NCBI RefSeq assembly: GCF_002027705.1
Contig: NZ_MBTG01000005.1
Location: forward strand, 181,146-245,145
Direction: 5' to 3'
Length of the DNA stretch: 64,000 nucleotides
Origin: Paenibacillus ferrarius
GTDB lineage: Bacteria > Bacillota > Bacilli > Paenibacillales > NBRC-103111
Of the stretch, positions 20,270 through 28,996 are shown one piece after another. Within the stretch, counting starts at the first letter, position 1; the number at the start of each line of letters is the position of its first letter. The notes under the pieces were generated by a model. It was not told where the DNA came from, did not search any database, and saw nothing but the letters and a program-made list of their open reading frames with translations. The position numbers were made by a program, and so were the translations under genes.

Positions 20270-20470
20270 TGTTAGCGACCTATCCTATTGAGGGAACTCT
20301 GGGAAGCTATTTAGGCAAATAGCAGGGATGCGAGGGTCATAGCGGAACTACAGGGTCTTATTTCCACGAAAAAGCGCTGAATTTCCCATCAAAAGCCAAA
20401 ATAGCGTACTATAGTTCCCTCAACCTCGCTATAATGCTACTTTTGGCTAGAATAGCGCCCTGTAGTTCCC
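20270..20470. repeat. Foldback-type intergenic repeat
   Basis: This stretch is built from inverted and direct copies of a GGAACTACAGGG-C-TATT unit. Plus-strand GGAACTACAGGGTCTTATTT (about 20344) and the inverted ATAGCGCCCTGTAGTTCC (about 20452-20469) can pair. Further partial copies are TTGAGGGAACT near 20290 and TATAGTTCCCTCAA near 20412. It separates the two PL6 genes and overlaps the end of the upstream one. It codes for nothing else that I can see. Confidence 0.7.
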
Positions 20471-21988
20471 CCTTACAGGTCCTACATCATCTACTGTGAG
20501 CGGTTTCATTGCTAAAGCATGACCGGAATCGTATTCGTCAGCGCCAATGGCTATACTTTGCTCGCTTGCCTCAGCTTGCTGCATCGCACTTGTCTCCAAA
20601 ATCATCGTTTCCGTATGGCTTACAATTAAGTTGTTATACACCTTCGTGCCCACGGGTTGGTACGTTTTTCCGCCAAGAACAATAAAATTTGTAAGATTCC
20701 CCGTGTTCACCAGCGTATTATTGAACACCTGGACATGATATTGCCGCCAATGCCCACGCAGAAGCGCTGTTCGCTCCTCTTGCGAAAGATCCTCCAGAAC
20801 CGCAGACTTTTCCTCATCTCCACTCATCCACTTTACCGTAGGATTTAGGCTTCCTTCAGCTCCTCCATCATGTGATCCGCCATCCAGTTTTATCACATGA
20901 TCCGTCAAGCCTTCCATATAGTTGTCATAAATTTTGTGATCGTTGCCATAGATGCGAAAGCCGCTCATCCCCGGCTTTTCCCCGTCACCCAAGAAGAAGT
21001 TGCCGTAAAAGCTATTGCGATTCCCGTGTCGAGCGACGAATCCCCCGTACGAATTCCGAGACGTATTATAGCGGATGATGTTGTCGCTGCTCTTCACAGA
21101 AATAATCTCATCCTCGCCATCAAAACCGTCAAACAAATTATACTGGATCGTTACATACCCAGGCGCTAATGAAAGGCTTGATAAACCGAGCCGGATCGCC
21201 TCCAATCCGTTCGTAACACGCGGGCCGATCCCATGGAAATGATTATATTCAATCACATCATGCTGCGAGATCGTTCGTCCGCCATGCCCCTCTCCGTCAT
21301 AAATAAGAACGGCGCCAAAACCTCTCTTGGGCCCAATATCATTGTAAGCAATCCGGTTGTAGCTGCTCACTCCCTCCACTCGGATATAATGGCGGTGCGT
21401 TCCATTGTCGGTGATCAGTTTAGCATCTTCATAAGGGGTCGGACCGCTATAAACGGCTCCATTCGGATCATAACTGCTGCCATAACGGCAGCTGCCTTCG
21501 ACGTCATACAACCCCCATACTGGACCTTTATTCGTGAGAAAACGATAAGGCTGGCCGGTCTCATTCAAGGCAAATGTATTGCGAAGAATCGAAATTCGGC
21601 TAGAGCTCTGCAGTTGAATTCCTGGATGTACACCTTGCAAGATACGGTGCGATAGACCTCTGTCTCTAAGCGACCGTTCGCTGGAAGAAGAGCCGATCCC
21701 ACTATGGATCATAAGCCCGGATACTTCGATATAGCTTGAATCCTCTATGTGCAAATAGCTGTCACCTGAGATAATAGCCATTCCCAAGTTAGCAGCCTCA
21801 ATCCGAATCGGCATGCCGTCCGAACCCTGCTTATCCTTTACAACGAATGGGCCGCTTTGTTCATATATCCCGTTTTGCAGCTCAATGACGCTTCCTGCGA
21901 CCGCTTCATCCAATGCCATCTGCAATTCTGCAGCCGTGCCAACCTTTATGTATGTCAGCATCGGCCGCACTTCCCTATGATCCCCCAT
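20447..21988 (-). CDS. Polysaccharide lyase family 6 (chondroitinase B-like), no signal peptide
   Basis: The product is 513 aa, almost entirely the PL6 beta-helix. Lys299 in GEDEIISVKSS and Arg320 in FVARHG keep the 21-residue spacing of the catalytic pair. Glu292 and Glu294 match the calcium ligands. It is very close in sequence to residues 750-1310 of the SLH-anchored PL6. It lacks about 55 residues near the C terminus (after YNNLIVSH) and all accessory domains. There is no signal peptide (MGDHREVRPM), and the start has GGAGGAG, so it is probably cytoplasmic. The last seven codons (GNYRALF) and the stop come from the foldback repeat. It follows the GH88 gene closely, as expected for cytoplasmic finishing of imported oligosaccharides. 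Confidence 0.9.
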   Translation of the reverse strand: MGDHREVRPMLTYIKVGTAAELQMALDEAVAGSVIELQNGIYEQSGPFVVKDKQGSDGMPIRIEAANLGMAIISGDSYLHIEDSSYIEVSGLMIHSGIGSSSSERSLRDRGLSHRILQGVHPGIQLQSSSRISILRNTFALNETGQPYRFLTNKGPVWGLYDVEGSCRYGSSYDPNGAVYSGPTPYEDAKLITDNGTHRHYIRVEGVSSYNRIAYNDIGPKRGFGAVLIYDGEGHGGRTISQHDVIEYNHFHGIGPRVTNGLEAIRLGLSSLSLAPGYVTIQYNLFDGFDGEDEIISVKSSDNIIRYNTSRNSYGGFVARHGNRNSFYGNFFLGDGEKPGMSGFRIYGNDHKIYDNYMEGLTDHVIKLDGGSHDGGAEGSLNPTVKWMSGDEEKSAVLEDLSQEERTALLRGHWRQYHVQVFNNTLVNTGNLTNFIVLGGKTYQPVGTKVYNNLIVSHTETMILETSAMQQAEASEQSIAIGADEYDSGHALAMKPLTVDDVGPVRGNYRALF

Positions 21989-22029
21989 ATCCTAACTCCT
22001 CCATAATTCTCTGTTATTCACTTGCATGC

Positions 22030-23187
22030 TTAGAACACACGATGCTTCCAACCTTGCAGCTTGGCAAGAGCTTCAACATAATAGTAGTCGCCATAAATCA
22101 ACGATACATTCACATTCGTCTCAGCCGGTTTATGCCCCGTTCCCCCACGGAGAATGCCTTCATGCTGCGGTTCATCGAAGGCGGTATATCTCTCCGATAA
22201 AGATTTCAGGATGCGCTCAGCAGCCGAGCGGTACTTATTGGCGTCCTCCGCTTGAACGACTTCGGCAAGCTCAAGCAAACCCGACGCCGCAATGCTTGCA
22301 GCAGACGTATCCCTTGGCGCCTCGCTGGCATTCGGTACCCGAAAGTCCCAAGGAGGCACCATTGCTTCTGGCAGCGAGCTAATGAAATGATGAGCTACCT
22401 GCTGAGCTGCATGCAGGTACTTCTCCTTCTTGGTATAACGATATGTGTTTGTCATGCCGTATAACGCCCAAGCATTCCCTCTGGACCAGCTGGAATCCTC
22501 CGCAAAACCTTGCCCGCCCATATGCTCCAGCAATTCCCCAGTTATCGGATCGAATACAGCAATATGACAAGTCGATCCATCGCCACGGATCATATGCTTG
22601 ATAACTGTATCTGCATGAGCACAGGCGATTTGAGAAAATCGCGGGTCTTGCAGCTCTTCCGAAGCCCAGAACAAGATGGACAAGTTCATCATGCAATCGA
22701 TGATGGCCCAGCCAGTCATATCACGATTCCAAGCCCTAAGAAACTGCCCAGCCAGATTAAATCGGCCTGCAAGGAAGTTGGCTGCTGCAAGTCCTCGGCG
22801 TCGTCCATCCATATCTCCGGTCAGCTTGTACTTGAGTACAGATGTGGGCAAATACTGAAACCCTACATCATGATGAAAATGGTTGTCTTCCAGCAGATGA
22901 CGTTCCATCCGTATATCCCACTCCCAGGCAGCAAGCTTATAGCGTTCTTCGGCGGTTAAATCATAAAGAATCCACAGCATCCCCGGCCAGAATCCGGAGA
23001 TCCACTGATCAAGCTTTAAGCCATCATATCCCCCTGACTGGGCGGCATGCGGCGCTAGTTCAATCCCTCGGCTCAGCATGACATCAACCTTGTTCTGCAC
23101 TCCATTCCACCAAAGATCGAGAGATGCTGGATCAATTATTGTTGGCTTTTGAATTATTGTTGATTTTTCAATTATTGTTGGCTTTTC
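22030..23187 (-). CDS. Unsaturated glucuronyl hydrolase, glycoside hydrolase family 88
   Basis: This cytoplasmic enzyme removes the 4,5-unsaturated uronic acid that lyases leave at the non-reducing end of oligosaccharides. The two aspartates of the family are present: HHDVGF and WAIIDCMMNL, about 57 residues apart, match Asp88/Asp149 of Bacillus GL1 UGL. The (alpha/alpha)6 pattern and the ending ALAKLQGWKHRVF fit full length (about 385 aa). There is no signal peptide. The start is uncertain. ATG 23187 has AAGGAG about 12 bases upstream. ATG 23229 would overlap the permease gene by 20 bp. The first residues are a hexapeptide repeat (KPTIIE/KSTIIQ/KPTIID) encoded by 18-bp tandem repeats. It follows the permease genes, which ties import to removal of the unsaturated sugar. 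Confidence 0.93.
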   Translation of the reverse strand, partial: EKPTIIEKSTIIQKPTIIDPASLDLWWNGVQNKVDVMLSRGIELAPHAAQSGGYDGLKLDQWISGFWPGMLWILYDLTAEERYKLAAWEWDIRMERHLLEDNHFHHDVGFQYLPTSVLKYKLTGDMDGRRRGLAAANFLAGRFNLAGQFLRAWNRDMTGWAIIDCMMNLSILFWASEELQDPRFSQIACAHADTVIKHMIRGDGSTCHIAVFDPITGELLEHMGGQGFAEDSSWSRGNAWALYGMTNTYRYTKKEKYLHAAQQVAHHFISSLPEAMVPPWDFRVPNASEAPRDTSAASIAASGLLELAEVVQAEDANKYRSAAERILKSLSERYTAFDEPQHEGILRGGTGHKPAETNVNVSLIYGDYYYVEALAKLQGWKHRVF

Positions 23188-23209
23188 CATGAATGTGATC
23201 TTCTCCTTT

Positions 23210-24088
23210 TTATCCTTTAATGGCCCCAATTAAAGCGCCTTTCACAAAATATTTCTGCAGGAAAGGGTAGACCATAAGAATCGGCATTGTGGCCACGATA
23301 ATGGTAGCATGCTTCAAGGTTTCCCCTACGATCGCCACATCCGCACCGCTGGACCCGCTCGCCATCGAGCCTGCTTCGTTCATCAGCAGAAGCTCTCTGA
23401 GCACAAGCTGCAGCGGGTACAGCGATCGATCTTGCAAAAAGATTAGCGCGTTAAACCAAGCATTCCAGTGACTCACCCCATAGTAGAGCAGCATAACAGC
23501 GACAACAGGCATGCAGAGTGGGAACATAATCCGAAACAAAATAACGAACTCGTTGGCCCCATCTATTTTTGCCGATTCTTCCAGACTATCCGGTATCGCT
23601 TCAAATGCTGTTTTCATCAGAATAAGATTAAACGCTGAAATTGCTTGCGGTAAGATTAATGCCCACAAGGTATTCGCCAAGCCCAGCCCCTTGACAGTAA
23701 AATAAAAGGGGATCATGCCACCGCTGAAAAACATCGTAAAAACGATATACAGCATGAGAGGCTTCCGATAGCTCAAGCATTTCCTCGACAAGGCATATGC
23801 GCCTAAAGACGTGAGAAAAATGTTAAGCGTTAATCCCACGACAACAATGATCATCGTATTGATATAGCCGTTCATGATTGTTCCATTTTGAAACACAAGC
23901 TTATAGGAATTCAGATTAAACTGAAGCGGTTTCCAGAGAATTCCGCTATGCTGCATATAGAGAGTAGGATCGCTTAGTGATGCAAACAAGACATACACAA
24001 TAGGATATATAGTAGCTACAGCGAGCAGTGACAATAACGCATAGTTCCCGATATCAAAAGTCCACTCACCGACTGATTTGCGATACAT
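23210..24088 (-). CDS. Carbohydrate ABC transporter permease, LplC/YtcP type (importer B)
   Basis: This is a membrane permease of about 292 aa, clearly homologous to the importer A permease at 7925-8809. It shares the ending GALIGAIKG and the EAA loop EESAKIDGANEFVILF. The ATG at 24088 is preferred over 24094. GGAGG is six bases from the former but abuts the latter. It lies 7-13 bp after the LplB-type gene and before the GH88 gene. It forms the channel with the next upstream permease. Confidence 0.93.
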   Translation of the reverse strand: MYRKSVGEWTFDIGNYALLSLLAVATIYPIVYVLFASLSDPTLYMQHSGILWKPLQFNLNSYKLVFQNGTIMNGYINTMIIVVVGLTLNIFLTSLGAYALSRKCLSYRKPLMLYIVFTMFFSGGMIPFYFTVKGLGLANTLWALILPQAISAFNLILMKTAFEAIPDSLEESAKIDGANEFVILFRIMFPLCMPVVAVMLLYYGVSHWNAWFNALIFLQDRSLYPLQLVLRELLLMNEAGSMASGSSGADVAIVGETLKHATIIVATMPILMVYPFLQKYFVKGALIGAIKG

Positions 24089-24101
24089 ATTCATCCTCCC
24101 T

Positions 24102-25025
24102 CTACCACAGGCTGGTATCGTTCAGCTTGCGGCTTAACCAGTTGGACCCGACAACAAGCGTAAAGTTAATGGCCGAATTGAATAAACCGACGGCCGAGCT
24201 GAAGCTGTAATTGAATTCCTGAAGCCCTACCCGATATACATAGGAACTAATAACATCAGCGGTATCATAGATGGTCGGATTATAAAGCAAAATTATTTTT
24301 TCTGTCCCCACACTCAGCATCCGGCCCATCTCAAGAATCAACAAAATGACAATCGTAGGCATGATTCCTGGCAGCGTGACATGGCGCATTTGCTTCCATC
24401 GTCCTGCGCCATCGATCTTCGCAGCCTCATACTGCTCGGTATCAATGCCCGCCAATGCCGCTAAATAAATAATGGTGCCCCAACCAATATGCTGCCATAC
24501 CCCCGATGAGACATAAATCGTCCGGAAAAACTGAGATTCAAGCAGCAGGGAGAGTCTCTCCCCGCCCAAAAAAGCGATAAAATCATTGATTAATCCCCCG
24601 CTTACGGTGAATTCCTTGATCATTCCGCATACGACGACGAGTGAGACGAAATGCGGCATATAGGTAATCGTTTGGATAGATCGCTTGAAGATCGTCTTCT
24701 TCACTTCGTTAAGCAGCAGAGCCAGGATAATCGGCGCAGGAAAGCCAAAAACGAGATCATACAAGCTGATAAGAACCGTATTTTTAAGCGTGCGCCAGAA
24801 ATAAATCCCTTCGAAAAAAACTTTAAAATGCTCGAATCCAGCCCACGGGCTTCCTATAATGCCAAGTCTCGGTGAGAAATCCTTGAAGGCAATGATTGCG
24901 CCATACATGGGAATATAGTGAAACAGTGAAAAGAATATAAGCACAGGAGCCAACATGAGATAGAGCAGCTTATTTTTGCTAATGTCATTCAACATTCCCC
25001 CGCCTGGGAATGAATTTGATTTCAC
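24102..25025 (-). CDS. Carbohydrate ABC transporter permease, LplB type (importer B)
   Basis: This 307-aa membrane permease has the same plan as the importer A LplB: LAPVLIFFSLFHYIPMYGAI near the start, EAA loop EAAKIDGAGRWKQM and ending NDTSLW. The start is GTG at 25025, with GAGGTGG seven bases upstream. The internal ATG at 24995 has a G-rich stretch only one base away and is a poorer start. The gene is 15 bp after the binding-protein gene, so the order here is binding protein first. In importer A the binding protein comes last. Confidence 0.93.
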   Translation of the reverse strand: MKSNSFPGGGMLNDISKNKLLYLMLAPVLIFFSLFHYIPMYGAIIAFKDFSPRLGIIGSPWAGFEHFKVFFEGIYFWRTLKNTVLISLYDLVFGFPAPIILALLLNEVKKTIFKRSIQTITYMPHFVSLVVVCGMIKEFTVSGGLINDFIAFLGGERLSLLLESQFFRTIYVSSGVWQHIGWGTIIYLAALAGIDTEQYEAAKIDGAGRWKQMRHVTLPGIMPTIVILLILEMGRMLSVGTEKIILLYNPTIYDTADVISSYVYRVGLQEFNYSFSSAVGLFNSAINFTLVVGSNWLSRKLNDTSLW

Positions 25026-25040
25026 TGAAATACCACCTCT

Positions 25041-26690
25041 CTATCTCTTGTTATAGCGATCAAGCGAATTCTGATAAATGTTTACGGCGCGATCAATGCC
25101 CAGCTTTTTAATTTGTTCCACATATTTGCCATAATTCTCAAGCGGTTCCTTGCCCATAATAAACTTCGCAAACATTTCTTCCTTATAATTGCTTATATCG
25201 TTAATAATTTTGCCGAGCTCTTTGCTTTCTTCTGCGGTTGGCGTAAGAAATGCTGGAATTGTATGTTTAGCCGCATCGGTATTTGACCATATTTTGACCG
25301 CCTCATCTTGCTGAGGATATGTATTCCAGTTTCGACGTTCATCTGCTTCATAAGGACCGTTTGGCTTTGTAAACTGTGCGACCATTTGCTGCAAGCTGTA
25401 CTTCTCATTTTTCACGATCTGATCTGTATACACAGGATTTCCGTCTTTCATGACATAACTTTCGCCCTCGACGCCAAAATTGAACAATAGACTGCCTTTT
25501 GTGCTGTAAGCATAATCCAGCCAGCGAACAGCCAGCTCCGGATTTTTCGTTGTTGCCGAAACTGCTTTGCTAGGACCAGGATTATACTTGAAATCTCGCT
25601 GCCCTGTAAAAGGCTTCTCTCCCTTTTGAAGGACTGGATAAGGCGAACCTACCAAATTGAACTTCGGATCCTTCGTTTTCATGGCATCCATCCATTTTCC
25701 CATGCCTCCGCTCAGCAAGGAAACGGTTGCACCTGTTTGACCGCCAAGCATCTTCGTATCCAGCACTTTCCCGTCCGTCAATGCAAAATCTTTATCAAAC
25801 AAGCCTTCTGCATACCATTTGCGGAACAAGGTTAAAAAGTCCTTATATTGGGGGTCGACAGGTCCATACTTGACTTTGCCTGCGTCATCGAGATAGAAGC
25901 TGTTTGAAGTATGATAAGCCCCGATAAAAGCATCGCGAATCTCAAAATTCCCATTGACATAAGTCACACTAAGCGGTGCTTTTGCTCCCTTTTTGTCACG
26001 GAACGCTATCAATGTCTTTTCCCAATCATCGATCGTCTCAGGCAAAGGCAATTGAAGTTCATCCAACCAGTCTTTACGAATAATCGGTCCACGGAATACA
26101 AGTCCAGAAGGGTTGCGGATCATCGGAAATACGTAGTATTTGCCGCTATCCGTTTTGATCATTTTGTCGAGCTCTTTGTCCTCCTGCAGCTTCTTCTTCA
26201 AGTTCGGCGCATATTTATCAATCAAATCATTCAGTTCCAGAATGACTTTATCGCTAATGGCTTTCTCGGGTCCGCCAGGGTAAGACCCCGAGCTTCGCCC
26301 TGTCCAATCGTATTCAATGACATCCGGCAGTTTCTCAGAGACAATCATGAGATTGAATTGTTCTTTCAATTGTTGATCATTCGGATGGACATACTTGACT
26401 TCAACACCCGTTTCTTTCGCGAGCTGCTTGCCAAAAGGAGTTTCAGCCAAATTTTGATAAAACGTGATAGCATTGTTATTTATGCCTTCCCATGATGTTA
26501 GCGTTTCCTTCGTATTCATTGGATAGGTTGCTGTAGACTTGGCTGGATCAGCATTGGGCGTATTTACGCCATCCTTGCCAGTACTTCCGGTTTCCGAGCA
26601 AGCCGCAAGTACAATACTTGTTAACATGAGGATACTTAACCCCGCAGCGCCATATTTGCGATGCTTTCCTTGTGATCTTAGGCTTTCCAT
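25041..26690 (-). CDS. Extracellular solute-binding lipoprotein of importer B
   Basis: The product is 549 aa with lipobox SIVLAAC at about 25-31, so it is anchored to the membrane and faces the wall. It belongs to the family 1 large binding proteins that serve LplB/LplC permeases and is a distant paralogue of the 6262-7875 product. Both end in a similar helix pattern (VEQIKKLGIDRAVNIYQ here, VKKLNEMGLDKMIKIYQ there). The ribosome site is AGGGGG about eight bases upstream. It starts the importer B operon downstream of the terminator that ends the secreted PL6 transcript. Its own promoter should lie within 26691-26765. Confidence 0.93.
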   Translation of the reverse strand: MESLRSQGKHRKYGAAGLSILMLTSIVLAACSETGSTGKDGVNTPNADPAKSTATYPMNTKETLTSWEGINNNAITFYQNLAETPFGKQLAKETGVEVKYVHPNDQQLKEQFNLMIVSEKLPDVIEYDWTGRSSGSYPGGPEKAISDKVILELNDLIDKYAPNLKKKLQEDKELDKMIKTDSGKYYVFPMIRNPSGLVFRGPIIRKDWLDELQLPLPETIDDWEKTLIAFRDKKGAKAPLSVTYVNGNFEIRDAFIGAYHTSNSFYLDDAGKVKYGPVDPQYKDFLTLFRKWYAEGLFDKDFALTDGKVLDTKMLGGQTGATVSLLSGGMGKWMDAMKTKDPKFNLVGSPYPVLQKGEKPFTGQRDFKYNPGPSKAVSATTKNPELAVRWLDYAYSTKGSLLFNFGVEGESYVMKDGNPVYTDQIVKNEKYSLQQMVAQFTKPNGPYEADERRNWNTYPQQDEAVKIWSNTDAAKHTIPAFLTPTAEESKELGKIINDISNYKEEMFAKFIMGKEPLENYGKYVEQIKKLGIDRAVNIYQNSLDRYNKR

Positions 26691-26765
26691 ATTGGTTCCC
26701 CCTAATCAATAGTTAACGGTGTGCATGTTTCATTTTGCTTAAAAGATTAGAAAAAGTATATATTC

Positions 26766-26826
26766 AAAAACTAAACCCGTACGTTAAAACCAGAAATACG
26801 AGGTTTTGCGTACGGGTTTAGTTTTT
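26766..26826 (-). terminator. Strong Rho-independent terminator between PL6 and importer B
   Basis: An 18-bp perfect stem (26766-26783 with 26809-26826) begins AAAAACTAAACCCGTACG. It encloses a second small AAAACC/GGTTTT hairpin. A and T runs on both sides would let it work in either direction. It ends the transcript of the upstream PL6 gene and separates it from the importer. Confidence 0.88.
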
Positions 26827-26829
26827 ACA

Positions 26830-28716
26830 TTATGGGCTGTCTGGCCCTACATTCGAAGCCGCAAGCGGTGCACGGACAATAGGAGTAGAAGAACTAAAAT
26901 ATTCATCTGCCCCAATATCGTTTGTTGAACGCGTTTGGCCATCCATATCCTCTACTACATAAGGATAGCTGCCAACAGCGGCATTAACGGCTGCGCTTCC
27001 AGCAGTTAACTTCTGCAAACCGTTGATCGTTGTGAACGAAGGCGTTATGTTGAGAATTTCCGATGATGATCTTGAACGATTATTTAATGTACTGCCAAAG
27101 CCAATATTCCCTTCAAACACAGTGTTCGATGTTTTCACTTCCTCATAAAGCGTCCCTGTACTATTGCGAACGATGTTGTTGGCTATTCGACTATCTACGG
27201 GTGCTGAGGTATAGCTTCTGCCGACGATGATGCCAAATGTGCTGTTAACGATCGTGTTGTTCGCAACTTGCGCTCGGTATACTCGCCAATGCTTGCTTAA
27301 ATCCCCACTGCCGTAGTTCGTCGAATTTGGTCCACCATCCCAATCTCCCCCATCCAGATTAATAGCATCCGTGGTTAGACCTTCGAAGTAGTTATTATAA
27401 ATGCGATGATCTGTGCCATAAATTCGGAAACCTCCAACTCCGGCTTTAGTTCCGTTGCCCAGAAAGAAATTGCCATAGAACTTGTTGTTATTCCCGTGTC
27501 TTGCGGTTACCTGCCCTTGCGAATTCCGAATTGTATTGTAACGGATCGTATTGTTGCTGCTCTTCACCGAAATAACTTCGGGGTCTCCATCGCAATTCTC
27601 GAATAAATTATTCTCGACTGTCGAGTTCGCGTTTAATAAAGATACTCCGGATAAGCCAAGACGAATACTCTCTTTCCCGTTATCAATCCTTGGTCCACTG
27701 TCATAGAAATAGTTCCCGTCAATCATCGTATACTGTGACATATAGCTGCTTCCGTTTCCATCTACAGCGATGATGGGTCCTGGGTCAGCTTTGGAGCGGA
27801 ATGCATTTCGGTCAATCCGGTTATAGTCGCTGTTGACACCTCTGATATTCACCCAAGTGTTCTTAACCCCGGTTTCATTCAGATTGAATTCATTACGTGT
27901 CAAACGGATATGGCTGGATTCATCGATTTTCACAGCATAGTTGCTTGTGCTCGTTGTAGTTGTGAATTTCAAACCCGAAATCGTCACATAAGACGACTGA
28001 TAAAGATTGAAATATGCTCCGCCAGCTAGAATAGCTTGCCCGCGATTAGCGGCTTTAATTGTAATTTCATTGCCATCCGTACCGTGAATCCCATTAAGAT
28101 TGAAAGCGCCTGATTGCGAATAAGTACCGTTCTCCAAATAAATTACCCTGCCTGGAATGGCTTGGTTAATTGCCGTTTGCAGTTGTCCGGGGGTGGAAAC
28201 CGTTACTGAATCTTCAACGGGAGTTCCGCTTCCATTTCCGTAAATCTCTACCTCCGTATAGCTATTCCAAGCGTTCAGCGAATTGCCGTGCCCAACAATG
28301 CGCACATACCTGACAGAGGCAACATCAGGAAAATCAAATGTTTGCAGGCCTTCTACCAAGCTGCTTGTTACATTCGCTTGAATGGTCGTAAAGGTCGTGT
28401 TGTCTGAAGAAGTCTGAATATCAAATGATGAGGTGCGTGTCGAACCATTTAAGAAAGCAATTTTGAGATAAGCGACTGTTGCGCTAGAACCAAGATCAAA
28501 TTTGATCCACTCCCCATCACCGCTGGCTGACCAGCGAGTTGATGCATCTCCATCTACCGTATTAGCAGGAACATTCCCATCATTGGAGCTTGCCGTTACA
28601 CTAGACCCTGAAATTGTAAATTTGGTGTCTGCAGCAGCAGCTAATCCAGGAATCAAGCTCATAAACAACAATGCGCATACCAGCAGCAGTGAAGCCTTCT
28701 TCAGTGACATCCTCAT
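26830..28716 (-). CDS. Secreted polysaccharide lyase family 6 with F5/8C domain
   Basis: The product is 628 aa. Signal peptide 1-29 (cleavage near LAAAAD), F5/8C discoidin domain 33-160 for glycan binding, and PL6 beta-helix about 170-605. Lys385 (DPEVISVKSS) and Arg406 (VTARHG) are 21 residues apart like the chondroitinase B catalytic pair. The first calcium ligand is Asp378 instead of Glu; the second is Glu380. It has no wall anchor, so it is probably freely secreted. The start has AGGAAGGTG eight bases upstream. It lies between the AraC regulator gene and the importer B operon, with its own terminator. It is the most divergent of the three PL6 copies and closer to the plain PL6 core. Confidence 0.93.
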   Translation of the reverse strand: MRMSLKKASLLLVCALLFMSLIPGLAAAADTKFTISGSSVTASSNDGNVPANTVDGDASTRWSASGDGEWIKFDLGSSATVAYLKIAFLNGSTRTSSFDIQTSSDNTTFTTIQANVTSSLVEGLQTFDFPDVASVRYVRIVGHGNSLNAWNSYTEVEIYGNGSGTPVEDSVTVSTPGQLQTAINQAIPGRVIYLENGTYSQSGAFNLNGIHGTDGNEITIKAANRGQAILAGGAYFNLYQSSYVTISGLKFTTTTSTSNYAVKIDESSHIRLTRNEFNLNETGVKNTWVNIRGVNSDYNRIDRNAFRSKADPGPIIAVDGNGSSYMSQYTMIDGNYFYDSGPRIDNGKESIRLGLSGVSLLNANSTVENNLFENCDGDPEVISVKSSNNTIRYNTIRNSQGQVTARHGNNNKFYGNFFLGNGTKAGVGGFRIYGTDHRIYNNYFEGLTTDAINLDGGDWDGGPNSTNYGSGDLSKHWRVYRAQVANNTIVNSTFGIIVGRSYTSAPVDSRIANNIVRNSTGTLYEEVKTSNTVFEGNIGFGSTLNNRSRSSSEILNITPSFTTINGLQKLTAGSAAVNAAVGSYPYVVEDMDGQTRSTNDIGADEYFSSSTPIVRAPLAASNVGPDSP

Positions 28717-28960
28717 ATAACTAACACCTTCCTTTTCATCTAATCTGATTGATTACCGCGACATAAGAGTGCTTACAATAATGTAGTCTTACGAAGTTTT
28801 TCTGAACACCACTTCCTTTCCGCGTCTTCTACCTCTAGTTTATCTCGTGTTACATCATTATTGAACCTCATTTGGCTTCATTTGTTGATAGGCAAAAGCA
28901 AGTATGATGTGTAAAATATAAACTCAATCGATCGTATTTTGCAAACAACTATGTGAAATC

Positions 28961-28990
28961 AAAAAAAAAGAGCCCATACCGGACTCTTTA
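28961..28990 (-). terminator. Rho-independent terminator after AraC regulator gene
   Basis: On the minus strand AAAGAGTCC pairs with GGGCTCTTT (one G-T wobble) around GGTAT, followed by a run of T. It lies seven bases past the regulator stop codon. Confidence 0.85.
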
Positions 28991-28996
28991 CCAAAG

